Shown here one piece after another: positions 42,501 through 51,340 of a stretch of DNA of 60,510 nucleotides. The stretch comes from Devosia sp. GTDB taxonomy: Bacteria; Pseudomonadota; Alphaproteobacteria; Rhizobiales; Devosiaceae. The translations under genes were made by a program, and so were the position numbers. Within the stretch, counting starts at the first letter, position 1. Every line of letters starts with the position of its first letter. Location: assembly GCF_028290625.1 (NCBI RefSeq), contig NZ_JAQGJM010000025.1, positions 1-60,510 of the forward strand. The letters run 5' to 3'. The notes below the pieces were generated by a model. The model worked only from the letters and a program-made list of their open reading frames with translations. It was not told the origin of the DNA and ran no database searches.

Positions 42501-44228
42501 GTGCCTGCTGCCACCCCAGATCGTCAGACCGTGCTTGCCGCGCTGGACCGCGTTCTCGGCTGGCCCGAGATCGGGCGTTCGCCGCAGCTTGGCCGGTTTC
42601 TCGACTATATCGTGCGGCAGACGCTGGATGGCGACGAGCAGGCGATCAAGGCCTATTCCATCGCCGTGGATGTGTTCGGCCGCGCTGCCGATTTCGACCC
42701 GCAGGTCGATCCCATCGTGCGTGTGCAGGCCCGGCGGTTGCGCGGCCTGCTGGAGCAATACTATGCCTCGGCGGGCATTGCCGATGCGGTGCGCATTACC
42801 CTGCCGGTGGGGCGCTATGTGCCGGTGTTCGAGGCTATCGGGGCCGACGAAGGCGTGGAGATCGAGACCTCGGACGTAGTGACGCCGGTGGCGCCGGCCG
42901 CTCGGCCGCGCGGCCACATCACGCTGTCCTGGTTCAGCCTGCTGATCATCACCCTTGGCATTGCGGCACTAGCCTATGCGCTATCCACTTGGGAGCCCCG
43001 GCGGGAGCATTCGAGCGTGGCGGCGCTACGCGGACCAAGCATAACCATTGTCGAATTCCAGGACCTGTCCGGCGGCGGCAGCAGGCCAGTCGTGGCGGGC
43101 CTTGCGCTGGAACTGGTGACGGACCTCAATGCCTTCGAAGACATCGATGCGCGTTACGGCGGCGGCGAATCCGTGGCGGTGCCTGTGGCCGCCGCGCCCA
43201 GCGATTTCGTGCTGACCGGCATCGTCCGCCGGGCGGACCAAGCGGTACAATATAGCGCCATTCTGACCGAAACGGCCTCGGGCGCGGTAGTCTGGAGCCG
43301 CACGATCCCCGTCAGCGAGCAGCGGTCGATACAGCCGGAAGCGCTGGACGAGATATCGCAAGCGCTGAGCCTGGTGCTCGGCAGTCCGCGCGGTCCCCTG
43401 CATTTGCCCGCGCGCAAGGCGCTCAGTGGGGGAATGCCGGCCGATGGCGTGCCCACGCTCTATCTGTGCCACGTGCTGTTCGACCTCTACCGGGAAGCCA
43501 GTACCGCGGCCAGCGGTGCTATCGCCGCGACGTGCTTTGCCGGCTTGTCCGAGACCGATCGGCAGGAGCCCTTGGCGCTCGCCGCGCAGGCCAGTCTGAT
43601 CAGTGAAGGCATGGTGGGTGCCGGTGCACCGGTGCTCGAAACGGCCGATCGAATGCGTATCGCCCAGGTCAGTCTCGAACGGGCGACGGCGCTGGCACCA
43701 CTTAGCGGTTTCGTCTGGGAACAACAGGGGCGTTGGTTCGAATTGCAAGGCCAGTTCCAACCGGCCGGCGCCGCCTATGCGTCCTCGATCCAGCTCAATC
43801 CCGCCAATGCCGATGCGCTGGCGGCGGCGGCGCGGCTGATGGCTCTGCAGGGCAGTCTGAGTGAGGCAGAACCGCTGGCCGCCAGGGCTGTGTCGGGGCC
43901 TGTGCCCCCGTCGTGGTATTTCGCGGTGCCCACATTGCAGGCGCTGCGCGACGAGCACTTCGCCATGGCCATTTCCAATGCCCAGACCTATGCGATGGCT
44001 GACCCGGAACTGGGTTCGGTGCTGGCGGTGGTGGCCGCATCGGCGGCCGGCAATGCCGGGGTGGTCAACCGTTACCTGCCGCAAGTGCTGGAAGTCGCCG
44101 CGTTTCGCGCCTCCGGTATCCTGCCGCGGCTGCGCGAGCGGATCGGCGATTTGGTTTTGCTGGAAGAGATCGGCAATGGCTTGGCCACGGCTGGAGTGCC
44201 GCAGCCCGCGCTCAGCAATCCGTTTTAG
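42501..44228 (+). CDS. Membrane-anchored protein with TPR-like C-terminus
   Basis: 575 aa. The N-terminal ~120 residues (GRSPQLGRFLDYIVRQTL, then KAYSIAVDVFGR, DPIVRVQARRLRGLL and LPVGRYVPVF) match a cytoplasmic module found at the start of many regulatory adenylate-cyclase-like/TPR proteins; it looks like a helical, possibly DNA-binding unit. One membrane helix follows at ~140-162. A TolB/FlgO-like segment (ITIVEFQDLSGG) and helical TPR-type repeats (~395-500) form the extracytoplasmic part. GTG start with CAGGAGG 6 nt upstream. The layout recalls CadC-type one-component membrane regulators, but function is not established. Confidence 0.65.
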   Translation: MPAATPDRQTVLAALDRVLGWPEIGRSPQLGRFLDYIVRQTLDGDEQAIKAYSIAVDVFGRAADFDPQVDPIVRVQARRLRGLLEQYYASAGIADAVRITLPVGRYVPVFEAIGADEGVEIETSDVVTPVAPAARPRGHITLSWFSLLIITLGIAALAYALSTWEPRREHSSVAALRGPSITIVEFQDLSGGGSRPVVAGLALELVTDLNAFEDIDARYGGGESVAVPVAAAPSDFVLTGIVRRADQAVQYSAILTETASGAVVWSRTIPVSEQRSIQPEALDEISQALSLVLGSPRGPLHLPARKALSGGMPADGVPTLYLCHVLFDLYREASTAASGAIAATCFAGLSETDRQEPLALAAQASLISEGMVGAGAPVLETADRMRIAQVSLERATALAPLSGFVWEQQGRWFELQGQFQPAGAAYASSIQLNPANADALAAAARLMALQGSLSEAEPLAARAVSGPVPPSWYFAVPTLQALRDEHFAMAISNAQTYAMADPELGSVLAVVAASAAGNAGVVNRYLPQVLEVAAFRASGILPRLRERIGDLVLLEEIGNGLATAGVPQPALSNPF

Positions 44229-44554
44229 TGCATCGCAGAATTGGAGAACAGATTAATCACCAGCACGCCGGCCAGAATCAGGCCCATGCCGATCAGCGCT
44301 GGCGCATCGAGCGTCTGTTTATAGACGATGAAGGCGATAATCGAGATCAGCACGATGCCGACGCCCGACCAGATCGCATAGGCAATTCCGACCGGAATGG
44401 TCTGTAGGGCCAGCGAAAAGAAATAGAACGTGAACCCGTAGCCGACGACGACCACAAGCGTGGGAATGAGCTGGGTGAAACCCTGCGAGGCGCGCAGGAA
44501 CGAGGTGGCAATCACTTCGCCGATGATGGCCATAACGAGGAATGCGACGCCCAT
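44225..44554 (-). CDS. SMR-family small multidrug transporter
   Basis: 109-aa, four-helix small multidrug-resistance protein. The essential glutamate is present in helix 1 (AIIGEVIATS, Glu13, equal to Glu14 of EmrE). The central YGFTFYFFSLALQTIPVGIAYAIWSGVG segment is typical of the EmrE branch, which exports cationic compounds by proton antiport. Its ATG overlaps the murD2 stop, so it is translated with the cell-wall genes. Whether it serves that pathway or is only a passenger is unknown. Confidence 0.9.
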   Translation of the reverse strand: MGVAFLVMAIIGEVIATSFLRASQGFTQLIPTLVVVVGYGFTFYFFSLALQTIPVGIAYAIWSGVGIVLISIIAFIVYKQTLDAPALIGMGLILAGVLVINLFSNSAMH

Positions 44555-45855
44555 CAGAGCGTGCCTGGGGCGAAAATGCTCTCGGCCAGGGCGACGAACA
44601 TCTTGCCGCGTTCCTCGAAATTCTTGAACTGGTTGTAGGACGGCGCGCCCGGCGACAGGATGACGGCGTCGAACTGGTCGCGGTGTTGATAAAGGTTATG
44701 CATGGCGGTTTCGAGGTCCGGCTGTTCCAGCACCACGATCTGCGGTGCGGCTTCGCGCGTGGCTTGCGCAAGCCGTTCACCCGTAACCGGCAGACACGTC
44801 ACCACCGTGACGCCGTAGCCGGTCAGCAGCGTTGCCAGTTCGGCATAATCCTGCTGCCGCTCGTGGCCGCCGGCGATCAGGGCAAGGCGCTGGCCCTTAT
44901 AGGCGGCGAGAGCCGCCTTGGTGGCCTCGGGCGTGGTCGAGATCGAGTCGTTGACGAAGGTGATGCCGCCAAAGCGGTGCTCTTCGAGCCGATGGGGCAG
45001 GGGCCTGAAGGCCACGATTCCGTCGACGACGCCCTGCAATGTCGCGCCCGCCGCCAGGGCGATCTGGGCGGCGAGGCGGGCATTGTCGAGGTTGTGGCTG
45101 CCCTTGAGGCGCGAGCCGACCGCCGTTTTGTCGATGGCCACCAGCTCGTCCCGCGTCAGCTCGCGCAGCAGGCGCCGATGGTCGCGCACCGCCTGGGCGA
45201 CCACGGCATTGCCCTTGGCCCCAGCGCCCAAGGCGACCGCGAAGCTACCATCGCGATCGATCAGATGCAGCTTGTCGTGGAAATAGCGTTCGACCGAGCC
45301 ATGCCAGTCGACATGCTCGGGATAAAGATTGGTCAGCGCCGCGATGTCGGGGAGGAAGTTCATGTCGGCGGTCTGGTAGCTCGACAATTCGAAGATCACC
45401 ACCGGGTGGCGATCGGCGATTTCAAGCGGCGCGAGGCCGACATTGCCGGCCAGCCCCGCATCGATGTTGGAGCGGGTCAGCATCAGATGGACCAGCGTCG
45501 CGGTGGTCGATTTGCCCTTGGTGCCGGTGATGGCGATAACGGTGCGCCCGTCCCGATAGGCGCCGCCCCACAGGTTGAGGTTCGAAGTCACCGGAATGCC
45601 GGCATCCTGCGCCAGGGCGAAGAACGGCTTATAGCGCGACACGCCCGGGCTTTTGACGATCAGGCCGAAGCGGTGCGCCGCGAGAGCCGCTTTCAGGTCC
45701 TCGGGAGCGATGACCTCGGCGTCCTCAATGTCGGCTTCGCCACTATCGACGGTGACGAAGACCTTGAGGTCCGGCTGGCGGGCCTTGAGGAAGGCGCGCG
45801 TCGATTTGGCCTCTCGGCCGGCGCCATAGAGCAGGATGGGCTCTTCAAACCGCAT
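44554..45855 (-). CDS. murD2: Mur ligase: UDP-MurNAc-L-Ala--L-glutamate ligase (MurD2)
   Basis: 433-aa Mur ligase. The P-loop is ITGTKGKSTTATL (~109-121), followed by NVGLAPLEI, ELSSYQTADM, HVDWHGS, the NDS motif in FVNDSISTTPEA and a C-terminal ligase domain with AGGHERQQDYAEL. Canonical MurD adds D-Glu and lies in the division/cell-wall cluster. Here the gene overlaps murL by 11 bp, as in the Xanthomonas pathway where MurD2 adds L-Glu for later epimerisation. ATG 45855 is chosen over a TTG at 45864. The L-Glu specificity is inferred from this coupling; an extra canonical MurD cannot be excluded. Confidence 0.78.
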   Translation of the reverse strand: MRFEEPILLYGAGREAKSTRAFLKARQPDLKVFVTVDSGEADIEDAEVIAPEDLKAALAAHRFGLIVKSPGVSRYKPFFALAQDAGIPVTSNLNLWGGAYRDGRTVIAITGTKGKSTTATLVHLMLTRSNIDAGLAGNVGLAPLEIADRHPVVIFELSSYQTADMNFLPDIAALTNLYPEHVDWHGSVERYFHDKLHLIDRDGSFAVALGAGAKGNAVVAQAVRDHRRLLRELTRDELVAIDKTAVGSRLKGSHNLDNARLAAQIALAAGATLQGVVDGIVAFRPLPHRLEEHRFGGITFVNDSISTTPEATKAALAAYKGQRLALIAGGHERQQDYAELATLLTGYGVTVVTCLPVTGERLAQATREAAPQIVVLEQPDLETAMHNLYQHRDQFDAVILSPGAPSYNQFKNFEERGKMFVALAESIFAPGTL

Positions 45856-47173
45856 AGGCGGCAACCTTGGCGGCCAGATCGGGCGGAATGTGGTGGCTGT
45901 GGCTGTCGATCAGGCAATCGGCCAGGGCGGCCTGCAGCGCCGGCTCGCCATATTGGGCAAACAGGTCCGCCTTGATCGCCTTGACCACCGCGTCCTGGTG
46001 CCAATCGGCATGGCGCGTCAGCGAATAGAAGCACGCCGCGGCCTCAAGAATTTCCCCGACGCATTCCCAGGGCTTTTGCCCAGCGAGGCCCGACAGTTCG
46101 CGGAACGAGGCTTCGTTGGCAAGGTTCTCCAAGAGGTTCTGCCCGAAGATCGCCAACAGGCGATCCTTGGCCATGAACGGCGCGAAAATCAGGAACACGA
46201 AATGGCATTTCGGGCATTCGCCGCACCACAGCGGGCCATCATGCCCCGCCAGCCGGAAATTGCGGTTGCAGCTCGAAAACACGTGGTCGAACTTGGTTTC
46301 GCGGGTGAAGAAGGACGCAATCCGCGCTTCCGAGTAGGGGCGCAACAGCGAGAAATATTGCAGCGTGCCGCCTGTCGCATTGGCCAGTACGTCGGCGATC
46401 AACCGTTCGAAATCGAGCGACTTGGAATATTGGTGATTGGTCTCGCGGCCATCGAACACCACATTGCCCTCGCTGGCCGAGCGCTCGTTAGACAGCACGA
46501 TGCGATTGTAGCCGAACAGCACGGCGCAGAGCGCGCCGATCATCGAGTTAATCGCCGTCGAGGGCACGTGGCCATTGTAATAACCCGGCTCCTTACCGAG
46601 GCGGATCATCTCCTTGTCGAGCGTGCGGGTCACATAGATCGGCGGTTTGCCGATCTTGTCGACCGAGGTTAGGATCGGCCCCTTGGGATTGACGGCGAAG
46701 GGTGTGAATTCGACGCCAACATGGCTCAGCAAATCGACGCTGACCAGCGAATCCTTGCCGCCGCCGATGGGCAACAAGGCGCGATCAGGCAGGGGGAACG
46801 CCGGCAGGGTCTCGGTGTCGTGCGGTGCCGAAACGCTCAGCCGACCGAAGCGCATCAGGTTGTTGCGCGCGTAGAATTCGCCCAGGCCGTTCTCATACAC
46901 ATCGATGACGAAGGCGCGTTCGGCCTCGGTCAGCGGAATATTGGGCGTGCAGATCTCCAGCGGTGCGGTCAACTTGAAATAGCTGACGCCGAGCACGATC
47001 GCCGTCAGGTCGAGCAATTTGCGGAAGGCCGGGCTTTCCGCAGCCGTCGCATCGGCGCCGTGCGGCAGCTCCAGCACTTCGACGAAACGCTTGTCGTGCA
47101 GGCCATAGTTGAACTGGGCAATCCCGGTAGTGGCGTCGAATTGCGGGCTCTCGATGAGGAATTGTGCGTTCAA
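45845..47173 (-). CDS. murL: UDP-MurNAc-L-Ala-L-Glu epimerase (MurL)
   Basis: 442 aa. Known MurL inverts the terminal L-Glu of UDP-MurNAc-L-Ala-L-Glu to D-Glu in an ATP-dependent reaction, replacing glutamate racemase plus MurD. A PP-loop-like ATP motif (LPIGGGKDSLVS, ~134-145) follows an N-terminal mixed domain. A Cys cluster CGECPKC near residue 317, in LWCGECPKCHFVF, and an upstream CNRNFRL segment are also typical. First gene of the minus-strand set murL-murD2-SMR with overlapping frames. I recognise it by overall pattern and gene pairing, not by a search. N-type ATP pyrophosphatases of other function are the alternative. Confidence 0.8.
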   Translation of the reverse strand: MNAQFLIESPQFDATTGIAQFNYGLHDKRFVEVLELPHGADATAAESPAFRKLLDLTAIVLGVSYFKLTAPLEICTPNIPLTEAERAFVIDVYENGLGEFYARNNLMRFGRLSVSAPHDTETLPAFPLPDRALLPIGGGKDSLVSVDLLSHVGVEFTPFAVNPKGPILTSVDKIGKPPIYVTRTLDKEMIRLGKEPGYYNGHVPSTAINSMIGALCAVLFGYNRIVLSNERSASEGNVVFDGRETNHQYSKSLDFERLIADVLANATGGTLQYFSLLRPYSEARIASFFTRETKFDHVFSSCNRNFRLAGHDGPLWCGECPKCHFVFLIFAPFMAKDRLLAIFGQNLLENLANEASFRELSGLAGQKPWECVGEILEAAACFYSLTRHADWHQDAVVKAIKADLFAQYGEPALQAALADCLIDSHSHHIPPDLAAKVAAYAV

Positions 47174-47263
47174 GCCGGGGTTACTGCCTTGAATGATGGG
47201 CCGCGAAGCAGCGGTGTCATCCTCTATATAGGAATTGCAAACGCAGCGGGAGTGCGGCGGAGA

Positions 47264-48154
47264 TCAGGAAATCCGCATCTGCATACGCATGACGATATCG
47301 TGGCCCAGCCGCTGGAAGCCAAATTCGCGCATGGTGCAGGTCCAGGCATTGCCTGCTTTCTCGATGCGGAACAGATTGTAGCGGGCCGGATCGTCCAGCG
47401 TGCCGCCCTGCGCGGCGCTGGCCGCCGCGACGCCGACCACCGGCACTTCATGGCCCTTGCCGGAAATGGAGTGGATCGAGGAGCGGTGCGTGTGGCCGTG
47501 CAGGATCAGCTCGGCCCCGTGCTCGGCGATGACCTTGCGGAATAGCTTGTGGCCCTTGAGCCCGAAGGAGGGGTGCTGCAGTTCCGCATTTGGCGGGTGG
47601 TGGATCATGACGACGCGGAACATGCCTGCCTCGCCCAGCGCGGTCAGGATGCGTGCCAGCCGCTCGGCCTGGTTCTCGTCAAACCGCCCGATGGCAAGGA
47701 AGGGCCGCGTCGGCACGGCGCTGGAGCAGGAGACGATCGCCATGTCGCCAATCCGGCGCACGAAGGGAAAGGCCGAAGCGTCCAGCGTTTCGCCCTTCAT
47801 GTAATCGCCCCAGATTTCTTGGGCCGATTCCAGTGCGCCGGGCACATAGGCGTCGTGATTGCCGGGGCAGACCGCGACCTTGGCGCTGGGACCCAGCGCC
47901 TCGAGCCAGCGACCGGCGCGCTCGATTTCGAAGCGTAGCGCCAGATTGACCAGATCGCCCGTCACGGCAGTAAAATCGACACTCTGCGCTTGCATATGGC
48001 CAACCAGGCTCGCCAGCGTCTCGCTGTTCAGCTCTTCATTGCGACGCATTTTCCAGTTGAGATAGCCGGTCAGCCGTTTTCCCAGTAGATCGCGGAAGGC
48101 AACCTCGGGCATGGGCGACAAATGCAGGTCTGAAATATGGGCAAGAGTGATCAT
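47264..48154 (-). CDS. Metallophosphoesterase
   Basis: 296-aa calcineurin-like phosphoesterase. All metal-site blocks are visible: ISDLHLSP (7-14), VTGDLVNL, CPGNHDAY, IHHPPN and LHGHTHRSS. The domain is the class that includes cyclic-nucleotide phosphodiesterases and UDP-lipid hydrolases; the substrate is not readable. It lies 90 bp downstream of murL's start on the same strand, thus upstream of murL in transcription. A role near cell-wall metabolism is possible but unsupported. It is divergent from a Nudix gene, with an 8-bp GCTGGCGC/GCGCCAGC inverted repeat between them (48176-48209). Confidence 0.9.
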   Translation of the reverse strand: MITLAHISDLHLSPMPEVAFRDLLGKRLTGYLNWKMRRNEELNSETLASLVGHMQAQSVDFTAVTGDLVNLALRFEIERAGRWLEALGPSAKVAVCPGNHDAYVPGALESAQEIWGDYMKGETLDASAFPFVRRIGDMAIVSCSSAVPTRPFLAIGRFDENQAERLARILTALGEAGMFRVVMIHHPPNAELQHPSFGLKGHKLFRKVIAEHGAELILHGHTHRSSIHSISGKGHEVPVVGVAAASAAQGGTLDDPARYNLFRIEKAGNAWTCTMREFGFQRLGHDIVMRMQMRIS

Positions 48155-48264
48155 TGCGGGCGTAATGCCAGAAGGCTGGCGCCAAGAAAATGGTCATTTC
48201 GCGCCAGCGTCAATTTTGTGGAAGCTAAACCTCTGCTACGCATGAGGGAGATCGGGAGCAGACC

Positions 48265-48738
48265 ATGCAGATGAATCGCTGGCAGACCATGCGGGCCGCG
48301 CTCTTCCTGAACCTCAAGGGCGCAGTTCACCGCATGACGCTGGGTGCTCGGGTCATGCTGATCGATGCCGATAAAGTCTTGTTGATCCGCCATACCTATG
48401 TGCCCGGCTGGCAATTTCCCGGCGGCGGCGTCGATCCGGGCGAGACCATCGAGTCGGCGGCGCGGCGCGAATTGCTGGAAGAAACCGGCTACAAGGCTAC
48501 GGGCTCGCTTGAGCTGTTCGGCATCTATCACAACAAAATCGCGACCAATCGCGATCACGTGGCTCTCTATGTGGGACGTCAATTCGAGCAACAATTCGAG
48601 TTCCGGCCCAATCGTGAGATCGCGGAGGCGGCCTGGTTCGACAAGGCCGCGCTCCCTGAAAAGATCACCCCCGCCACATCCCAGCGCATCGACGAGGTTT
48701 TTGACCAGGCCCCGCGCCGGGACGTGTGGGGCTACTAG
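48265..48738 (+). CDS. Nudix hydrolase
   Basis: 157 aa. The complete Nudix box starts at GGGVDPGE and ends RRELLEETG (about residues 52-74), so hydrolysis of a nucleoside diphosphate linked to another moiety is expected. A hydrophobic N-terminal part (AALFLNLKGAVHRMTLGARVML) precedes the domain. GGGAGCAG lies before the ATG. It converges with the hydroquinone reductase gene, with only 9 bp between stops. No substrate-specific motif is recognised. Confidence 0.88.
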   Translation: MQMNRWQTMRAALFLNLKGAVHRMTLGARVMLIDADKVLLIRHTYVPGWQFPGGGVDPGETIESAARRELLEETGYKATGSLELFGIYHNKIATNRDHVALYVGRQFEQQFEFRPNREIAEAAWFDKAALPEKITPATSQRIDEVFDQAPRRDVWGY

Positions 48739-48747
48739 ACAGGTAAC

Positions 48748-49707
48748 TTACGAGAGGAACGGCAGTTCCGGTCCGATCGGAATGATGCGGGTCGGGTTGA
48801 TGCCAGTGTGGCTCCAATAGTAGTGCGTGCGGATATGGTCGAGATCGACCGTTTCCTTGACGCCGGGCACCTCGTAGAGCGCCTTGAGATAGTGCGAGAT
48901 GTTCTTGTAATCGGCGATACGCTGGCGATTGCACTTGAAGTGGCCGACATAGACCGCGTCGAACCGTACCAATGTGGTGAACAAGCGCCAATCGGCTTCG
49001 GTGATGGTGTCGCCGGTGAGATAGGCGGTTTCGCCCAGCAGGCCTTCGACCCAGTCGAGCGCATCGAACACCTTGGCGACGGCCTCGTCATAAGCGGCCT
49101 GGCTGGTGGCAAAGCCGGCCTTGTAGACGCCATTGTTGATGTCGTCATAGATGCGGGCATTGATCGGCTCGATCGTGGCGCGCAGCTCTTCGGGGTAATA
49201 ATCGTCGGTATTGCCGGTCAATTCGTTGAAGGCCGAATTGAACATGCGGATGATTTCCGAGCTCTCGTTGGAGACGATGGTGCCCCGCTGCTTGTCCCAC
49301 AGCACCGGCACGGTTACGCGGCCGGTGTAGTGAGGATCAGCCTGCGTATAGACCTGCCACAGCGTGTCCTTGCCGAATAGCGCGTCGCCGGTTGAGCCTT
49401 CGTCCTTGTTGAAGCTCCAGCCGGTTTCGTCGGGCATTTTGGGCGAGACGATGGAGACCGATATCAGGCTTTCGAGATTCTTGAGCTTGCGGAAGATCAA
49501 CGTCCGATGCGCCCAGGGGCAGGCCAGCGATACATACAGGTGGTAACGCCCGGCTTCGGCGGGGAAGCCGCCTTCGCCCGAGGGGCCGGCGCTGCCGTCG
49601 GCGGTGATCCAGTTGCGGTAGCCCGACTGGCCGCGCACGAACTTGCCGCCGGTCTTTTTGGTGTCGTACCATTCGGTCGACCAGTTTCCGTCAATCAATT
49701 GTCCCAT
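48748..49707 (-). CDS. Glutathionyl-hydroquinone reductase (Xi-class GST)
   Basis: 319-aa member of the YqjG/PcpF family, which reduces glutathionyl-hydroquinones using glutathione. Catalytic Cys63 lies in the diagnostic ACPWAHRTL motif. Other family blocks: GRVTVPVLWDK with the cis-Pro, SNESSEIIRMFNSAFN, the helical LTGDTITEADWRLFTTLVRFD segment, and C-terminal HYYWSHTGINPTRIIP. Length and blocks match the family well, and distinguish it from ordinary omega GSTs. Transcribed alone from the 353-bp divergent gap. Confidence 0.94.
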   Translation of the reverse strand: MGQLIDGNWSTEWYDTKKTGGKFVRGQSGYRNWITADGSAGPSGEGGFPAEAGRYHLYVSLACPWAHRTLIFRKLKNLESLISVSIVSPKMPDETGWSFNKDEGSTGDALFGKDTLWQVYTQADPHYTGRVTVPVLWDKQRGTIVSNESSEIIRMFNSAFNELTGNTDDYYPEELRATIEPINARIYDDINNGVYKAGFATSQAAYDEAVAKVFDALDWVEGLLGETAYLTGDTITEADWRLFTTLVRFDAVYVGHFKCNRQRIADYKNISHYLKALYEVPGVKETVDLDHIRTHYYWSHTGINPTRIIPIGPELPFLS

Positions 49708-50060
49708 GATCGGGCACCTTTCGTCGTCTTATTGTCCGAATTGCAGCGCCTGCTGGCTCGGATGGGTTGCAGCACTTGTGGCACAGATAAGCGATCGAGC
49801 ACGCGTCGATAATGTCATGTGGCGGCAACGCAGCGTTGTCAGTTTGGCGCATAGCCAGCGCGTGGATTCGAAAAACTTTTAGCGATGCGGACGTTTTTGT
49901 TTACGTGGGGTCATCATGGTGCTAATGCGGAAATCAGGCGTGGAGGCGCCCAGGATGGTAAAGGTTTTGCTGGTGACACGACGACCCTGATGGGTCCTTG
50001 AACGGCGCTCTTTTTGAGCTGCCGAATTGTCCTTTTGCATGCCATTTCTGGATCAGTCTC
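49708..50060. other. 353-bp divergent intergenic region
   Basis: Separates the hydroquinone reductase and the GNAT gene. Only small hairpins are visible (GACCC-TGAT-GGGTC near 49984; GCTC-TTTTT-GAGC near 50010). Short open frames here lack ribosome sites and gene-like composition. It should hold both promoters; no operator was recognised. Confidence 0.5.
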
Positions 50061-50612
50061 ATGACCGTTGTTCCCCTGCCTTCGGCTGCGGCCGCTGCTG
50101 TGCCTTTCCCTGGTGTGCTGACCGTTCGCCCCGCGACGCCTGCCGATGATGCGTTCATCGACGATTTGCAGGCGATTGCCTTTGGTCCCGGCCGTTTCGC
50201 CCGCACGGCCTTCCGGGTGCGCGAGCGGTTCCCGATCGATACCAGCCTGTCGCTGGTTGCCGAAGTCGATGGTATTGCCTGCGGTTCGGTCTGGATGACC
50301 CCGATCAGCGTTGGCGGCCTCAATGGCTATCTGCTGGGCCCGCTGGCGACGCATCCCAATTTCCGCAAACGCGGTGCTGGCAAGCTGCTGGCGCTCGAGG
50401 TGAGCAAGCGGGCACTGGCGCGTGGCGAGGGTTCGTTCGTGCTGCTGGTTGGCGATCAGGATTATTATTGCCCGCTGGGTTGGGAAATCACCACGCCCGG
50501 CGCCATCCAGTTCCCTGGCCCGGTCGATGTCACCCGCGTGCTGCTGCTCGCCGAGGACAAGAGTCTCGCCACCTCGCTCAGCGGATCGATCGCCGCATTC
50601 AAGCCGGTTTGA
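50061..50612 (+). CDS. GNAT-family N-acetyltransferase (YhbS-like)
   Basis: 183-aa acetyl-CoA-dependent acetyltransferase. The GNAT core is clear: LTVRPATPADDAFI, then YLLGPLATHPNFRKRGAGKLL (acetyl-CoA loop, ~97-117) and LLVGDQDYYCPLGW (~137-150), characteristic of the YhbS group. An alanine-rich start (PLPSAAAAAVPFPG) precedes it. ATG 50061 is chosen because the frame upstream (to 49998) is not gene-like. The 10-bp stem hairpin at 50635 may end the transcript. Confidence 0.88.
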   Translation: MTVVPLPSAAAAAVPFPGVLTVRPATPADDAFIDDLQAIAFGPGRFARTAFRVRERFPIDTSLSLVAEVDGIACGSVWMTPISVGGLNGYLLGPLATHPNFRKRGAGKLLALEVSKRALARGEGSFVLLVGDQDYYCPLGWEITTPGAIQFPGPVDVTRVLLLAEDKSLATSLSGSIAAFKPV

Positions 50613-50634
50613 GATAAGATACTTGAGGTTTGAC

Positions 50635-50666
50635 AACCCTGCATTCTCTCCAGAGGATGCAGGGTT
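50635..50666 (+). terminator. Hairpin after the GNAT gene
   Basis: AACCCTGCAT (50635-50644), 12-nt loop, ATGCAGGGTT (50657-50666), followed by only a weak T-rich stretch. It lies 22 bp after the GNAT stop and 48 bp before the Nudix start, so it may terminate the first gene or act in the leader of the second. Confidence 0.6.
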
Positions 50667-50713
50667 CATATTTGTCGCCTAAAGTCGTCTCGAAGAATCC
50701 ATTTGGGTGCGCC

Positions 50714-51340
50714 GTGTCTGTTGACGACGCTATTATCGATCGCATTGCCTCGCGTCTCCTCTCCGCGCCGCCAGCCTTGGCGGAAGCGCGCAATCTGGTG
50801 CCCGACTGGACGCCGCCACAGCCGTTCGACCGGCCCCCGGTGGCCGCCGCGGTGCTGATCGCCATCGTGGCGCGGCCCGAAGGGCACACGGTGCTGTACA
50901 CTGAGCGATCGCCGGACCTGCGCTCGCATTCGGGGCAGGTGGCATTTCCCGGCGGCAAGATCGACCCCGAAGACGTCGATGCCGCCGATGCAGCCTTGCG
51001 CGAAGCCCATGAGGAAGTGGGCATGGAACGGGCCGATGCCACGGTGCTGGGCTATATGCCGACCTATTATACTGGCACCAATTACCTGATCACTCCCGTG
51101 GTGGCGACGGTCACCCCCAGCCGCCCCTTCGTGCCCAATCCGGGCGAGGTGCACTCGGTGTTTGAAGTGCCGCTAGCGCGCATTCTGAGTGCCGCAAGCT
51201 ACGGGCATTTCCGTTTCGAACGCGGCGGCCAGCGCGGCCAGACCTGGCAGATCGACCATGACGGCCATCGCATCTGGGGCATTACCGCCAACCTGACCCG
51301 CCTGTTCCGCGATCTGGCCTATGACGAGGCCGCAGCATGA
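50714..51340 (+). CDS. CoA pyrophosphatase-type Nudix hydrolase
   Basis: 208 aa. The CoA-Nudix signature LRSHSGQVAFPGG is followed directly by the Nudix box (GGKIDPEDVDAADAALREAHEEVGM, in parts), with TYYTGTNYLITPVV after it, which is the pattern of NUDT7/NudL-like CoA diphosphatases. A GTG at 50714 gives VSVDDAII; longer starts at 50630 or 50657 would include the terminator hairpin and lack ribosome sites. Its stop overlaps the CCA-type nucleotidyltransferase start by 4 bp. Confidence 0.85.
   Translation: MSVDDAIIDRIASRLLSAPPALAEARNLVPDWTPPQPFDRPPVAAAVLIAIVARPEGHTVLYTERSPDLRSHSGQVAFPGGKIDPEDVDAADAALREAHEEVGMERADATVLGYMPTYYTGTNYLITPVVATVTPSRPFVPNPGEVHSVFEVPLARILSAASYGHFRFERGGQRGQTWQIDHDGHRIWGITANLTRLFRDLAYDEAAA

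Noticed and set aside
44554..45855. Simple assignment as the single canonical MurD
   Set aside because: Canonical murD sits in the division/cell-wall cluster; here no such genes are present and the partner is murL. Kept only as an alternative.
49643..49882. 79-codon plus-strand open frame overlapping the hydroquinone reductase promoter
   Set aside because: Begins antisense to the reductase gene, lacks a ribosome site and has no recognisable features.
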